Assembly: GCA_020726505.1 (NCBI GenBank) | Contig: JAHLEZ010000034.1 | Span: 248,001 to 312,000 of the forward strand | Direction of reading: 5' to 3' | Length of the DNA: 64,000 nucleotides | Origin: Leptodontidium sp. MPI-SDFR-AT-0119 | Taxonomy: Eukaryota; Ascomycota; Leotiomycetes; Helotiales; Leptodontidiaceae | In this document: positions 1 through 10,386 of the stretch, one piece after another | How the letters are laid out: each line of letters begins with the position of its first letter | Numbering within the stretch: position 1 is the first letter of the stretch | Notes under the pieces: generated by a model | Database searches by the model: none | Told to the model about the DNA's origin: nothing | Seen by the model: the letters and a program-made list of their open reading frames with translations, nothing else | Program-made: the position numbers and the translations under genes

Positions 1-965
1 CTTTCGACCCAGTACCTTCAAGAAGTGCGTAAGCCGAGAGATAAGTCGCCCAATATACGGCTAAGTTAAATGTGCTACTGTTAGGTACAAAGCCGATTAT
101 GGCGTCGGGACGCACTTTGCACCATATCCAGGGATGGCCAAAGGATGCGATTACCAAGTGTACTTAGAAAGAGGCGTATTAATTCTTAGTTAAGAGGAAT
201 AGAAGTAAATGCATACTTTTTAAGGAAAGGAGCTGTAAATAGACGCTAAGAGAGTGGAATTTAGATTCCATATCCCTATGAAATATTAGTGATTTGGCTG
301 GGGGAAGGTTTAATGAATATTGAGTACATTAATACTTACTTTTATTCTCCTTGGGAATGTGAAAAAATTGAGATTTAAAAAGAGGATATTCAAAGCTCCT
401 ATGACACGCGAGTGCATACCGAGGTTAACTACTACTTCTGCGGCTTGGTCGTTTTCTTGCTTGTACGCTGGCGTTCATTACTCTTTCGCTTTTCAAAGAC
501 CTTTCGGTAGAACTTGCTAAAGTAATAAGCATGCGTGACTGTCACGATCCTTTCGGTCTTCCTTTTCAACAGCTCTGCGAACTCTTCCGCAGTTCCATTG
601 AGCAGATTCACACTAGACACGAGCTCGAGTTTCGGTCTGCGTAATAATGAAAGTGGCCAATGAGTATCTTCGAGCTTCAGCGGCCTATTTACAACGGCGG
701 TGACGGTGGAGAATATGTCTTCCTCTAGATAATTTTTAGGATTTCGTTGACGATTCCCCAACCTAAGACGCCGGAAGCCCCAAAGACGAGAGCTTGATTT
801 GACGGCTCTAACATATTCTATTATTAAATAACTTGGGTTAGGCTCATGGATTTCTGTCAATGAAGTGAGAGTACTTGAATTTATACTTGTGAAAGCAGAT
901 AGTGCGCTTACTTTGCCCGATGCTCTTTGACGTCCGTTACACAGGTGACTTGAATTAGTCGACAT
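1..965 (-). pseudogene. PRISE-like NAD(P)-dependent reductase (SDR), partial, frameshifted
   Basis: The gene runs off the left edge. The SDR family of progesterone 5-beta-reductase/iridoid synthase type (PRISE) is recognised from three blocks. These are a Rossmann motif LVFGASGVLGWGIVNEIL near 740-800, VNRPLKLEDTHWP followed by LELVSSVNLLNGT near 600-690, and RPDAIIGFVPNSSTFNLAVY with WATYLSAYALLEG near 1-110. The Rossmann block and the next block are in different frames. They meet at a run of five T at 733-737, so one base is missing or it is a sequencing error. A 50-nt intron at 468-517 starts with GCAAGT and ends CAG, a GC-AG intron; it joins HAYYF to YKQENDQAAEVVVN. Position 965 is the first ATG, and an intron between about 800 and 912 would bring the reading to the Rossmann motif. 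The block between the second intron and residue block RPDA (about 130-330) is poorly conserved. Family identity is firm; whether the gene is dead is less sure. Confidence 0.72.
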
Positions 966-1493
966 GGCTTATGCTCCTTCATCCTATTGTTCTCCACTGC
1001 AGGACTATAGAGCTTTCGAATAATATGAGAACGGAAAGCTCTGACATGAAGGGTTCTCGTCACCTTATCTACTTGTTCAGATTGCTGAAAATTATCACGA
1101 GGAAGAGAATCGAACAGCGTGGGGAGGGGTGCGACAAGAAGACACAGCTTGAAATTTAGAACGAATCTTACTCCCACAAACTTTCGGTCCGTCATTATCG
1201 TGTTGCAGTTACTGGTCTTCTTCTACCCTCATCTGTAACCATGCTTCCCTCCCCCGTAGGATGTTCAGAATCATACCCAGGTGGTCTCGCAACAGGCCTA
1301 AGGTAGCTATAACCAAAAGCCTCCTAACAAGGCGATTGGGCGGAAAATTCAACCATCTGTTTGTACATCTCCAGCACTGGAGGATTTACTTAGGGCAACC
1401 AATGCCGAATCCTGTGCTAATAGCGCAGCAATCAGCGTCCTATGTAACCGATTAGTAATTGTTCAACCCCCCCTCCCCCCCATATGTAGTAGA
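966..1493. other. Intergenic, no gene recognised
   Basis: Short reading frames on both strands show no family resemblance. A C-rich tract at about 1466-1481 (two C runs split by one T) lies just past the stop of the minus-strand secreted protein gene, in its probable 3' UTR. Confidence 0.5.
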
Positions 1494-1817
1494 TTAAGGA
1501 GAAACATAGATGGAGTTCCAACGTACACATTGTGCATTAGTCACACCGTTGTTAATACAGTAGTTGTCTGATTCCTCGTTGTCGCATGCCTCTGGCGTAG
1601 CAACAAGTTGTCTCTGGCAAGCATCTCGGCCGTTCTTCCCTCCCCAACAGCAGTCTCCAATGGTTCTGCTAGTGAGTGTGCACTATTTCTCTAATAAGTA
1701 TAATGTAGAGGTACATAGTTAAGAAAGGATAACATGAGAACTTACTTCGGAGTTCCCCCCGGTGGTCAAACACAGAATGCCTGCAAAAGCGAAAGCGACA
1801 ATGCTTTGAAGCTGCAT
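1494..1817 (-). CDS. Small secreted cysteine-rich protein, effector-like (two exons)
   Basis: Exon 1 (1746-1817) encodes 24 residues beginning MQLQSIVAFAFAGILCLTTG, a typical signal peptide. A 63-nt intron at 1683-1745 has a GTAAGT donor, a CTTAACT branch site and an AAATAG acceptor. Exon 2 (1494-1682) adds 62 residues and ends TAA; both junctions are phase 0. The 86-aa product has seven cysteines after the signal peptide, in the order CTLTS, a CC pair (GDCCWGG), RDAC, PEAC, NYC and NAQC. Small size, secretion signal and paired cysteines are the usual marks of apoplastic fungal effectors or of small antimicrobial proteins. No named family is recognised. An alternative acceptor eight bases into exon 2 breaks the Cys-rich frame, so the AAATAG acceptor is preferred. 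Neither exon is long enough to show as a large ORF. Confidence 0.66.
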
Positions 1818-2423
1818 CTTTACAGGTAAATGGAAGATTTGTTCTGGTGAAGGATTCGTTCGGTGTATCTAGCCGTAGAGGACAAACGGGCAGCTATGGA
1901 AGGCAATGTATGAAAGTGATAAAATGCACGAAAATCGGAGGATCCAGTCCTAGAGAAAAGTACAGATTGTAATAATGTGCTGAGGAATAAAGATTATCTG
2001 AGGGGAAAACTACTAACTTTATACTCTGACCTCAAATCGAGAGAGTCCGTATTCCCTCACGCTTTCCTTTTGATGATAGAACCCGAAGGTACTAAATTCA
2101 TATCTGAGTTTACTTCGTTTCAGCCACCTCCTACGGATGAGCTCCTGACAAAGTTGCTGAGACGAACTCGCTAATGCTAACCACAATTTATGCTAAGCGA
2201 AAAATCGCCATGAGAAACCTATTTATAAGAATCTCAACGCTGTTTATATATTGCGATGAGAATGTTAGAGAAAAACATATAATCTCAAGGTTATGAAAGG
2301 TTACCAGAATAATATTCCAAGTTTTCTTTAAAAGCTACATGACTTCCTGCTCTTGAGGTTTTGGTGTTCTTGGCTCGAGCTCAGACAATGGTCGGATTGC
2401 AAAACCCTAATGTTCATACTTTT
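1818..2423. other. Intergenic, no gene recognised
   Basis: Upstream region of the secreted-protein gene. A 65-codon reading frame at 1977-2174 (+) has no recognisable features. No promoter motif is convincing. Confidence 0.4.
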
Positions 2424-2645
2424 GATTCGAAATGTCTCTGCTGCCCTAATTCATGCTGTCTTCGCACCTTAAAGCATTAGCGCGAACTTAAAAAGTGCCG
2501 GTTCGTCTGATCTGAAATGCCTCGGCTACGCTAATTCAGACTATCTCCGTACTCTAAAACGTTGGCGCGAACTCAAAAAGTGCTGGTAGTCTGATACAAT
2601 GTCTCCTGCACTATAAAACGTGGGCGCGAACTCAAAAAGCGGCAC
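2424..2645. repeat. Tandem repeat, ~85-bp unit, about 2.6 copies
   Basis: Copy 1 is 2424-2508 and copy 2 is 2509-2592. Copy 3 from 2593 lacks an internal block and fades near 2645. Each unit has a GAAATG-like start, a CTAATTCA core and ends with GGCGCGAACTCAAAAAGTGC or a close variant. Copies differ mainly by C/T and G/A changes. Confidence 0.75.
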
Positions 2646-3499
2646 CTTTCTTTTCTCAGCTTCGCATCTTACTCGTCGAAGACGCCTTGACCCCAGAAAA
2701 TATGTCCCCAACTGCGGGTAAGCAAGGGTCATCTCAAACCCTAATCAGCAGCGAACTAATCCTGTTAATGCGACTAGAATACACTAAGCGGTTAAAGCTT
2801 CCTAACCCGTTTGTCGACGTGGAGTGACTGAATGTTGCACCTTGTAATATCAAATAGGTATAGGGTATGATAGTGGGATGGATTTACAAATTATTTAGCA
2901 GCGTTAGATAGCCGCAATAAACTCAGAAATAAGCTACATTGCATTTAAGACACGAATATATGTCATAATCAGTTGATAGGTAGGCTTGAATCCTGTAGTA
3001 CCCATGGCTTACCTGCCCTGGGCGGGTGGGGGGGAGGGGGGGAATGACGACAAATATTTGGGAGGTATTAGGATAAGGAAACGCATGCCTTCATGTACGG
3101 TCGAAGTACCTGCTTAGGCAGAGTATCTCGGGGAAGGGGTCAGCTGTGAATTAGTTCACATAGGCTCACCTCCAGGTCCATAGCTACTACGGAGCAAGCT
3201 GTAGCAAGCGCATTTCACACGTCATCCCAAGACCAAACAAGGGGCTTGTTAGATGGAGAAACAGACGCTTATGGAGAAACGCCCGTGAACTCTATCGCTA
3301 AGTCCGATTCATGGATCTCAGGCGGACCAGATACATGGTACCTAGGCTTCTTCTTGCATTTTTGCAACTGTGAACGGGGTATAAGGGTACCAAACTAAAA
3401 TTAAACATTGATGGCCTAAATCCGACCAGAAAGATTAAGGAGGTCTTAGGGTACTTATCTCAACTTTGAAGCTTGATTTCGGCATATAATAACTGCCAT
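2646..3499. other. Intergenic with G-rich tract
   Basis: No gene recognised. A purine tract near 3020-3043 carries several runs of three to seven G on the + strand, which could form a G-quadruplex. Confidence 0.4.
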
Positions 3500-3797
3500 C
3501 TACCTAGTAGCATAGTCTTGCAAGCCGTTCGAGAACGAGACAACCACATGAGCTTCTTTTGCAGCTTCCTGAATCTTAATCTTGAGCCACGATTCACAGT
3601 CGGCTCTCCTATGATTACAAAGTAGGAAGGACGAAGGTCTGCAACTCCCACTACTATCATAGGTCTCACTGTGAAGTGCCCATCGAACACCAAGTGAAGA
3701 AGCTGTTTTTGGGTGGCGACACTCTACTGCAGAAACCCATGTCCAGCGGCCCGTTCGGACTACTCCGTTACAGTTGGTAACTAGTGTACGGAGTAAC
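3500..3797 (-). CDS. Possible terminal exon of an unassigned gene
   Basis: An open frame without internal ATG runs from a TAA near 3798 to a TAG at 3500-3502, about 98 codons. It includes SSFLLCNHRRADCESWLKIK followed by a stretch rich in Ala/Val with VVVSFSNGLQDY near the end. Its length without stops and its mixed composition suggest an exon. No family is recognised and no convincing 5' exon was found between 3800 and 4300. A different frame over the same bases (3460-3693) is equally open over 77 codons, so strand and frame are uncertain. Confidence 0.25.
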
Positions 3798-4899
3798 TGC
3801 CGTTAACGCCACAATCCCGCCAATGTCTTGAATTGCCGCTAGAGGTGTAAGGGGGGGTGCGGACACTTTTTGCACCCTACTGTGCAGTACCTCACTTCAA
3901 TCACAATCGTCTTATCCAACTCCCACCTGTGCCGCCTTTAAAAAGGGCTCAATATCTCAGACTTTGAAAATGGCCACGGCAGATCTCATTTAAGCACTAC
4001 GCAATACGACGTCTACAAATCTGAGGCAAATGGTGTTTGACAATTCTTTTTTTAAAGTTCATGGAAATTAACGTTAATGCTCAGAAAACAACAAGAAAAG
4101 CAGTAACGTTTTGCAAAAGAATTCCACAGAGTCGGGAATCGATTGAGCACACCACAAAGCCTATTTTCACATCTCGCCCATGCGAAGTTATTCGGATCCA
4201 AAGTGGGAAAGGCTTGATATGATGTAAACAACGGTGTCGTCCCAAGAAAGACGGAGGCGTGAAAGCTTCACTGCTACGAAACGAAGATAAGACCTGAAAA
4301 CTAACATGGTGGTGAGCAATAGGAAACGGAACACGCCTCTTGCAAGTGCATAGTGTCGCTACCGGCTTCTTGATTGTTGCCAGATCTCCGTTGAATAGAT
4401 TTCGTCCAAATGCTAGGCGCTACGTTGTCGGATGACATCCCCAGATTTGAAACATGCCGTCCCAGCCCTGGCGGTCTTGCGTCGGAAGATACTCGGAATG
4501 CGCTCCGGAATCTGGATGGAATTAATTTGGGCGCAAACTTGCAGGTAGTCCTTTGTTTCCAAAGCTTGATAAGGCTGACCGGCATCTGGTCAGGAGAGGA
4601 AGGTTCGGGGAGCCCCTGAGCTTATTGAGGCCTAATCCCTCTCACTGTCAGGGGTCAATTGAGAAGTGACCCTAGATATCCTCTTCCTACGTACCTCTTA
4701 GTACGAAAAGGGCCGAGTGAGGTCCGTATCCTCGTGATAGCGCAGTACTCGTCAGCGCAAACTAAAATAATTCAATTTTGGCAGCGACCTGAATAACTAG
4801 ATCGATAATAGTACAGAGGGGCAAATCTAAGCAATCACATAACAAGAGGATAGTACTCAAGGTATAGGCGGAGACTTCGTAAAAAAGAAACGCCTCGTA
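3798..4899. other. Intergenic, no gene recognised
   Basis: Contains overlapping 60-95 codon frames on both strands near 4301-4619, none with a recognisable domain or signal peptide. Base composition becomes AT-rich from about 4880. Confidence 0.4.
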
Positions 4900-5880
4900 A
4901 TTTTATTAAGAATATATATTTAAATAATATAAATTATTAAAAGAGGGTTAAAAAGAGTATAAATTAAGTAAAATTTTATATGTTAATTTATGTTATATAT
5001 CTTGAAGAATAAGAGGAATATACTTAGTGTAACGCTTGCTTTATAAAAATAGCAGTTATATATAATAGCGGCCTTATTTATTAATATATAATATATAAAG
5101 AAAATAAAAGTCTCTTGAAATTTATAATTAAGTAAGACAAAAAGCAAGAAGAGAAGAGTTTTATATATAAAAACAAAGCGCTATAAGCTCATTTCATCCT
5201 AGTAATACTAGAAATGAGTCTCTAAGCACTTCCAATTTTTACACTTAGTTTTAGTGTAAAAGTTATTTAAAGACATTAAGTTTTTTTAATGAAGTTTTAT
5301 TAGTCTAATTCGTTTAGCTTATAAAAGAGGGTATTTACTAAAATATTATAAATTTTTAAGGTAGTATATAACTATAAAATTATAATGAAAAGCTTTATCT
5401 ATTTTATTTATTAACTATTTAATTAATTAAAATTTATAAAGTATTTTATAGCCTTAATATTAGTAGTAAAGATTTGGCGAGCGCAAAAGTCAAAAGCAGC
5501 TGTCTTAGCCTTAGTAGCGACTTTAATCTTGCCCTTTGTGATTAATTTAGCTTATATTATAATCAGATTGAAGTCAAAATTAAAAATCCACACGTAAATC
5601 AAAGATTCAAAATCAAAAATCAAAAGAACTCATAAAAGGAGCAACTTTCTTAAAAGCGAAAAAAATAAATAATAATACCTATTTTGGCGAGGGCGCAATT
5701 AAATTAATTTAGATTAATATATTTAGTCAAGAATAGATTAAAAGCAATTACTCTGATTTATAATTATTAAAAACTTAAAATTCAAAAATGAAAAGCTACG
5801 CTATATTATATAAAAGCAATTATTTACCTGATTTATTCACTTAGCTACTTAAGCGACAATTGACTCCAACAGGAAGCGCT
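4900..5880. repeat. AT-rich RIP-type relic of dispersed repeat
   Basis: Very AT- and TpA-rich with no reading frame. The part 5028-5190 matches, in inverted orientation, the segment 16430-16590. Shared landmarks are AACGCTTGCTTTA, GCGGCCTT, a TATATAA block, GTCTCTTGAAATTTATAATT (or variant) and TTATATATAAAA. It is probably an old mutated transposon or solo LTR; the family is not recognised. Confidence 0.6.
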
Positions 5881-6252
5881 TCTATTGTTATTTGCCTAAA
5901 AGATGTATTATACAAGCACAAAAGCCACACCTGTACACCCTAATTAAGCATTCTACTAATATTTACTACCTTAAACGAGCAACCCATTTTTCTTTACTTT
6001 TACCGGTAATATACAATGACAAGCAATACAACTTTCATCAATCAACTGATCGCAGAGGTTTCAATGAGAATGGAAACAATCGCTTATAACTTGCATTTGT
6101 TATTGTACTGTAACCGAAAGAGGTCTGGTGTTACGACAGGTATGCCTCGGCTAGATCAGGGGTCCGGAACAGGTCCGACTCCCCTCCGACTCCCTATATA
6201 TATGGCTCCCTCCTGTAGAGTAGCTCTGTAGTTTTGTATTCTAAGTGTTAAG
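5881..6252. other. Intergenic; possible solo-LTR end
   Basis: The segment near 6120-6235 has a G/C-rich start, a TATATATAT box and a CTGTAGAGTAGCTCTGTAG end, resembling an LTR promoter region. There is no second copy in the window to prove this. Confidence 0.3.
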
Positions 6253-8432
6253 TCAACCTTCTACGGCCAAGGCTCTTGTGTCGTTACATCTGGAAGCTCT
6301 CGCTTTCCTTTCTCCCCGGCTCTTCCGATACAGGTAGAACGACAATGCCAGGCCCGCAGATGGAACAGTGAGAGCTACCCAAACCCAAAATCCAGATCTC
6401 CATGAGGTACTTGTTGGTACTGAAAAATGGCATCGCAAGTATGGCCTAGATTGTCTGTTAAACACGAGACTCCTGTAAAATACATCTTTCTCTGTACCAG
6501 TTTCATACGTACTGCAAAGGATGTGCCAGGGAGGAAAAACATAGTCAGAACGGCAATCTGTAATCGTAAATATGCAATCAGTTCCAGTATGCACGTTTTG
6601 TCAATTACTCACTGTTTTCACTGACAAGCCGTCTTTCCTCATCTCAACGGCGAGCTGCTGTGACCGGATTGCCTCTGCTTGTGTGGCGCGCATGATAATT
6701 TGCATGGCATTTCCATTCGAGACGATCATCCGGTCATTGCTGAGCTGGATACGATTGAAAAGCTGCGGAAAAGCTAGCAGCATCACTGCTCTTTGGGCGA
6801 GAGGGCAATCTAGTGACGTACGAGGGCTAGAATATTCTGCGTCTTCTTCTCAAGTTCTTCTGCAAAGTCCTTGATCGACCTTAGTTGCGTTGCAACTTGC
6901 CAGAATCCATCCTCTACCCCTTTTGAAGGCTGGACTTTTCTCCTGACCTGGATAGATCTTGCGATGATGAGCTGTCAGGCTGTCGACGATGGTGGCAATA
7001 GACTTCAACTCTGAACAGTACCGAATAAGACGGGCAGCCATTGAGTGAAGGGCCTTACTAATGTCTTTTTGCAGCTGGGCTTCGACTTCCGGGGGGTGAT
7101 CTTCTTGAAGTCTTCTCTCCTGTCATTCATTCTGTAAGTAATAATCAATGCCATCTTACGTATTTGATCAGCTGATCATTCAGACTGTCAAGAAATACAC
7201 CCCACCACCGCATTGCACTAGTCAGGAAGATAAAATGAGGGTAAAAGATGTCCTCCGACAAAGCTAGCGTTTTTGACTGGCCTATGGCTTCCTTTATCCC
7301 CTTAACTGCCACATACAGGTCTTTTCAGGGTGCTGCGCTGAAGAGAGGCGCTAAGGTTACCCAAATTACAGGGCATGCACGCTAAGGGGGCGAATTACTC
7401 GCCTCATTAGGCTCTCGCTACAGGCTCTTACAGGCTCTTACAGGCTTTGGGCAGACCTGTTTTGAATGGCAGTTAAGGGGATACGGTGATAAGGCTCCCG
7501 TGCGGACTTCGACCAGCGCCCATCGATGAAGTCAAAAACAAGCAGCGTCGCAGAACACAATCTTTTGTTGTATCGAGCATATAAGGCGATGTAGTGCCCA
7601 CGGATATCAGCTTGCCGATCCGGTAAATGCAAGTAGTTAAATGGATTCATCTAATTGCTCCCTGTAGTACTCGACGTGTGCTCTTTCACTTGATCTGTGC
7701 AACGGACTTGCATTCGCAAAGGTAAGAAATACCAAAACTCGATGACGGGTTCCCCTCCAGTTTCTATGGATCTGAAGCCCTGACCAGATGGTAAATAATA
7801 CCTGGCAAGGGCGAAAACGAAGGCAGGTGATATGTTCAGCCGCGAAATACAGTACTGGAAAGCAGTAGCCGATATTTAAAGCCTCTTTCCGTTTTTGGGA
7901 ATAGGCTGAGTACTATTCTCAACCAGAAAGCGATTTACAAAACTGAAGTCAAGTAAGCTACGATATTCCCCATCCATTGAGTCCTGAAAGAAAGCGGAAA
8001 CTCACAAAAATCGATGGGATGTAGAAAGATCATGGCTAGCCTTTGCAAGAAAATATGAGATTTCTGACATGTTACCCAGGGTTAACTACTTACAATTAAG
8101 GTTGATCGTAGTTTGACGATCGTCGATATCCTCATCTTGATCCACTATGTCCGTAGGTGAGTAGGAGTTTCGAAAGGATTATCCAGAGACGACTTACCAG
8201 TTCCATTCGAAATTGCAACTAAGGCTCGAATAGACGTCGTGTTCGACAGGTTATTTATTGCAAAGTTCTTCAATACGCTCTGTATTTCGGCCCCGTGTTC
8301 CCTTGAAAAGAAGTTAGCATCTTCAAGTCTCGATGAGTTACAGATGACAGTAGGAAATTTTACAAATCTGAAGTGTAGGTTCCTTCGTCGAAAGGCCAAC
8401 GTAGCTCCAAGCCCGCTGAATCCATCTTGCAC
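6253..8432 (-). pseudogene. CorA-like metal-ion transporter, multi-exon pseudogene
   Basis: The fungal CorA-like membrane-transporter fold is seen in its C-terminal half. It has a soluble helical part with YPHFIFLTSAMRWWGVF and AEELEKKTQNILAL, then LFNRIQLSNDRMIVSNGNAM, then the first membrane segment IAVLTMFFLPGTSFA and AILAMPFFSTN, and the second FWVWVALTVPSAGLAL with a basic tail. Spliced pieces: exon 6822-7119, intron 6763-6821, exon 6613-6762, intron 6558-6612, exon 6513-6557, intron 6446-6512, last exon 6253-6445. Upstream exons are 7160-7320 and about 7441-7983. Defects: TAA at 7876-7878 and TAG at 7651-7653 in one continuous frame, a one-base frameshift near 6917-6921, and an extra base near 6391. 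Both stops could be CAA or CAG changed by C-to-T. The join between the 7441-7983 and 7160-7320 exons and the 5' end near 8145-8432 are unresolved. Confidence 0.75.
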
Positions 8433-8674
8433 TGATTGAGTATTACGAGTTGAAATACGAGCAGCTTCATAGATATCTTAATCAATTATCTCCGAACTAC
8501 CTTCTAAAAATTAGCAAGAATAATATTTATTGCCAGATTGGGGCGGGTGGGGTGTGGCTTATTGGGTGGCAGTGCCGTGCTGTGGCTGAACAACATCCTC
8601 TTACGTACGAGAACTAAATATTACGACTTCAATGAGCTATCGAGCACGAAGATTAGATAGAAGAGCCATGGTTT
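8433..8674. other. Intergenic, no gene recognised
   Basis: Includes a G-rich stretch near 8538-8560. It probably contains the degraded 5' part and left end of the Tc1/mariner relic; terminal inverted repeats were not identified. Confidence 0.4.
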
Positions 8675-9267
8675 TCGATCCTCTAGAGTGACGAAAGTTG
8701 GGAACAACCAGGGAGGCATACAAAGGATCGAGTAACACGGAAAGTTGGAGAGGAAGAGTTATATCACCCAGATTGTATTGAGCCTCGATATCAAAGGAAA
8801 ATCGGCCGGATGTTTTGGGGTACAATATCAAGGAAGTACGGCCGGCATAAAGCTTTGTTTTGGGAGAAGGGTTGGGAATCGATTAATGCTGGTTCGTACT
8901 TGAGAATTATTATTCTAAAGGTTCAAGAGATCTACAAGAATATCCCGAGCTTTAATTTCAATAAGATAACGCAAAAGGCCACGCTACTGCGTTTACAAAC
9001 TCTGTCTTTGAAGTAATTGGAATTTAGCCGATTTACCAGCCCCCGAATAGTCCTGATTTGAACCCAATCGAAACAATATAGGACGAGATAAAAGATTGGA
9101 TCGAGGAACGATACCCCTAGGTTTATAAGTCGTATAAAAAGCTTAGAAAGGCAGTCCAAGAAGCGTGGGAAGCGATTACACACCAGAGGATTAAAGAGTT
9201 AGTGAGGGAAATGCCAGAAAGATGTAAAGCAGTGATTGAAGCTCGAGGGGCATATACAAAATACTAA
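8675..9267 (+). pseudogene. Tc1/mariner-type DDE transposase relic
   Basis: The C-terminal two-thirds of a fungal Tc1/mariner transposase reads almost continuously. First catalytic region SDESW near 8690; then ELYHPDCIEPRYQRKIGRMF and FWEKGW with SINAGSY; second Asp in DNAKGHAT near 8970; Glu in NSPDLNPIETI near 9050-9080; then DEIKDWIEERY and ending ARGAYTKY plus TAA. It is broken by TAG codons at 9025-9027, 9079-9081 and 9118-9120, each explained by CAG or TGG mutated by RIP, and by a frameshift just before DNAKGHA (about 8960). Conserved blocks leave no doubt about the family, and it cannot encode active transposase. Confidence 0.9.
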
Positions 9268-9876
9268 GGGAATTTGATAAAGCAGCATTGCTAAGTATCT
9301 TAAGAGCATAGATGTGTGTACAGACTAGAAATCCGTTATTATTTAGGCATGTACGAAGTAGTTTCGTCTCTTAGTTTTGAACAGATCATCACTTCTTCTT
9401 CTAATCCTCAACTATTTTCCGCTACGCAGGGATGGACGTTACTCACAAGAGAAATCGGCTTGCGACTTCTGTCTGATTTAAGGGACAGAGGAACAACGGC
9501 ATTCCTTCTTTGCCGGACGAGTGAGTTCAAGACCTACTTCTTTCAACATGACGAAGCTAGAATTTTGTTTTCGATTCTCTAATCTCGAGCCTTGAAAGCA
9601 ACAAGTTTTATATTATCCATTCTCGACTGTATACAAAAACAAAATGCTTCATTATGTGAGTAAGTTTGTTCAAGAGTCAATCGCAATTGTATATAATTGC
9701 ATTTCGTAATGACAAAACATAAATAAAGTAAGGGTCAAATAAGAGGGCTGGGAAAAGCATTATGTAATAAGCCTGTCAACAATGACCCGCTCCGCTGCAG
9801 GCCCCTCCCCTTGGTCTCGCGTACGGCGCTCCACAACACAACGCCATCGGAGATTTCAAAAGAGAAAAATCCAAAA
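9268..9876. other. Intergenic, no gene recognised
   Basis: An 88-codon frame at 9316-9582 (+) has no recognisable domain. The rest is AT-rich spacer before the 5S gene. Confidence 0.4.
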
Positions 9877-9995
9877 ACATACAACAGCAGGTATTCGCTG
9901 GTGGTCACCCACCCAACTACTAATCTGCCGATCTGAAGCTTGCGTATGGCAGAGCGGACGGGATGCCCGATTCTCTTCAGTCTATGGTCGTATGT
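9877..9995 (-). rRNA. 5S ribosomal RNA gene
   Basis: The minus strand from 9995 reads ACATACGACCATAG at the 5' end. It contains the conserved GGGCATCCCGTCCGCTCTGC block, TTAGTAGTTGGGTGGGTGAC and CCACCAGCGAAT, and ends GTTGTATGT. The ends pair as helix I, and CTGAAG pairs with CTTCAG in helix II. A T run on the transcribed strand (complement of A at 9873-9877) gives a Pol III terminator. Length is about 119 nt. Single dispersed 5S genes outside the rDNA array are normal in Pezizomycotina. It lies in a spacer and no 18S or 28S sequence is present. Confidence 0.92.
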
Positions 9996-10386
9996 GGCTA
10001 TTTTAATGCTAAGATAATATATACATGGTTTTGAAATTGGCTGAATTTAAACATATTTTGCTCGTCTACAGGTGCAGGAGCTGTAGTTGTGGAGCCTGTA
10101 TGCTAAATAACAGTCCTGATTTACTCATATGAAGATCAATAGATATCTTGAAAAGGGAAAGCTTAGCACAACGACGGTGCTGCCTGCGGTGCAAGGTAGG
10201 ACAATGAATGAGGTCTTGGCGAATAACCCGTTTCCATCTTCTACCAGAGAGATTAGGGCCCTTTTAGACAAGTTCTATCACAAATTGAACTACATCGAAC
10301 ACGCCATACATCGAAAAGATCTTCCCCTGGTGGCCTGGGTGTCGACGTGAGCACTTCAAAGTCAGAGATCCACTCGAGAATTGTGA
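9996..10386. other. Intergenic; unassigned 73-codon frame
   Basis: A plus-strand ORF with a real ATG (10129-10350) encodes a hydrophilic 73-aa product containing NNPFPSSTREIRALLDKFY. It may be part of a decayed gene; no family is recognised. It converges on the 3' end of the membrane-protein gene. Confidence 0.3.

Noticed and set aside
4301..4619. Two opposite ORFs of 94 and 69 codons
   Set aside because: Neither has a recognisable feature, signal peptide or splice partner.
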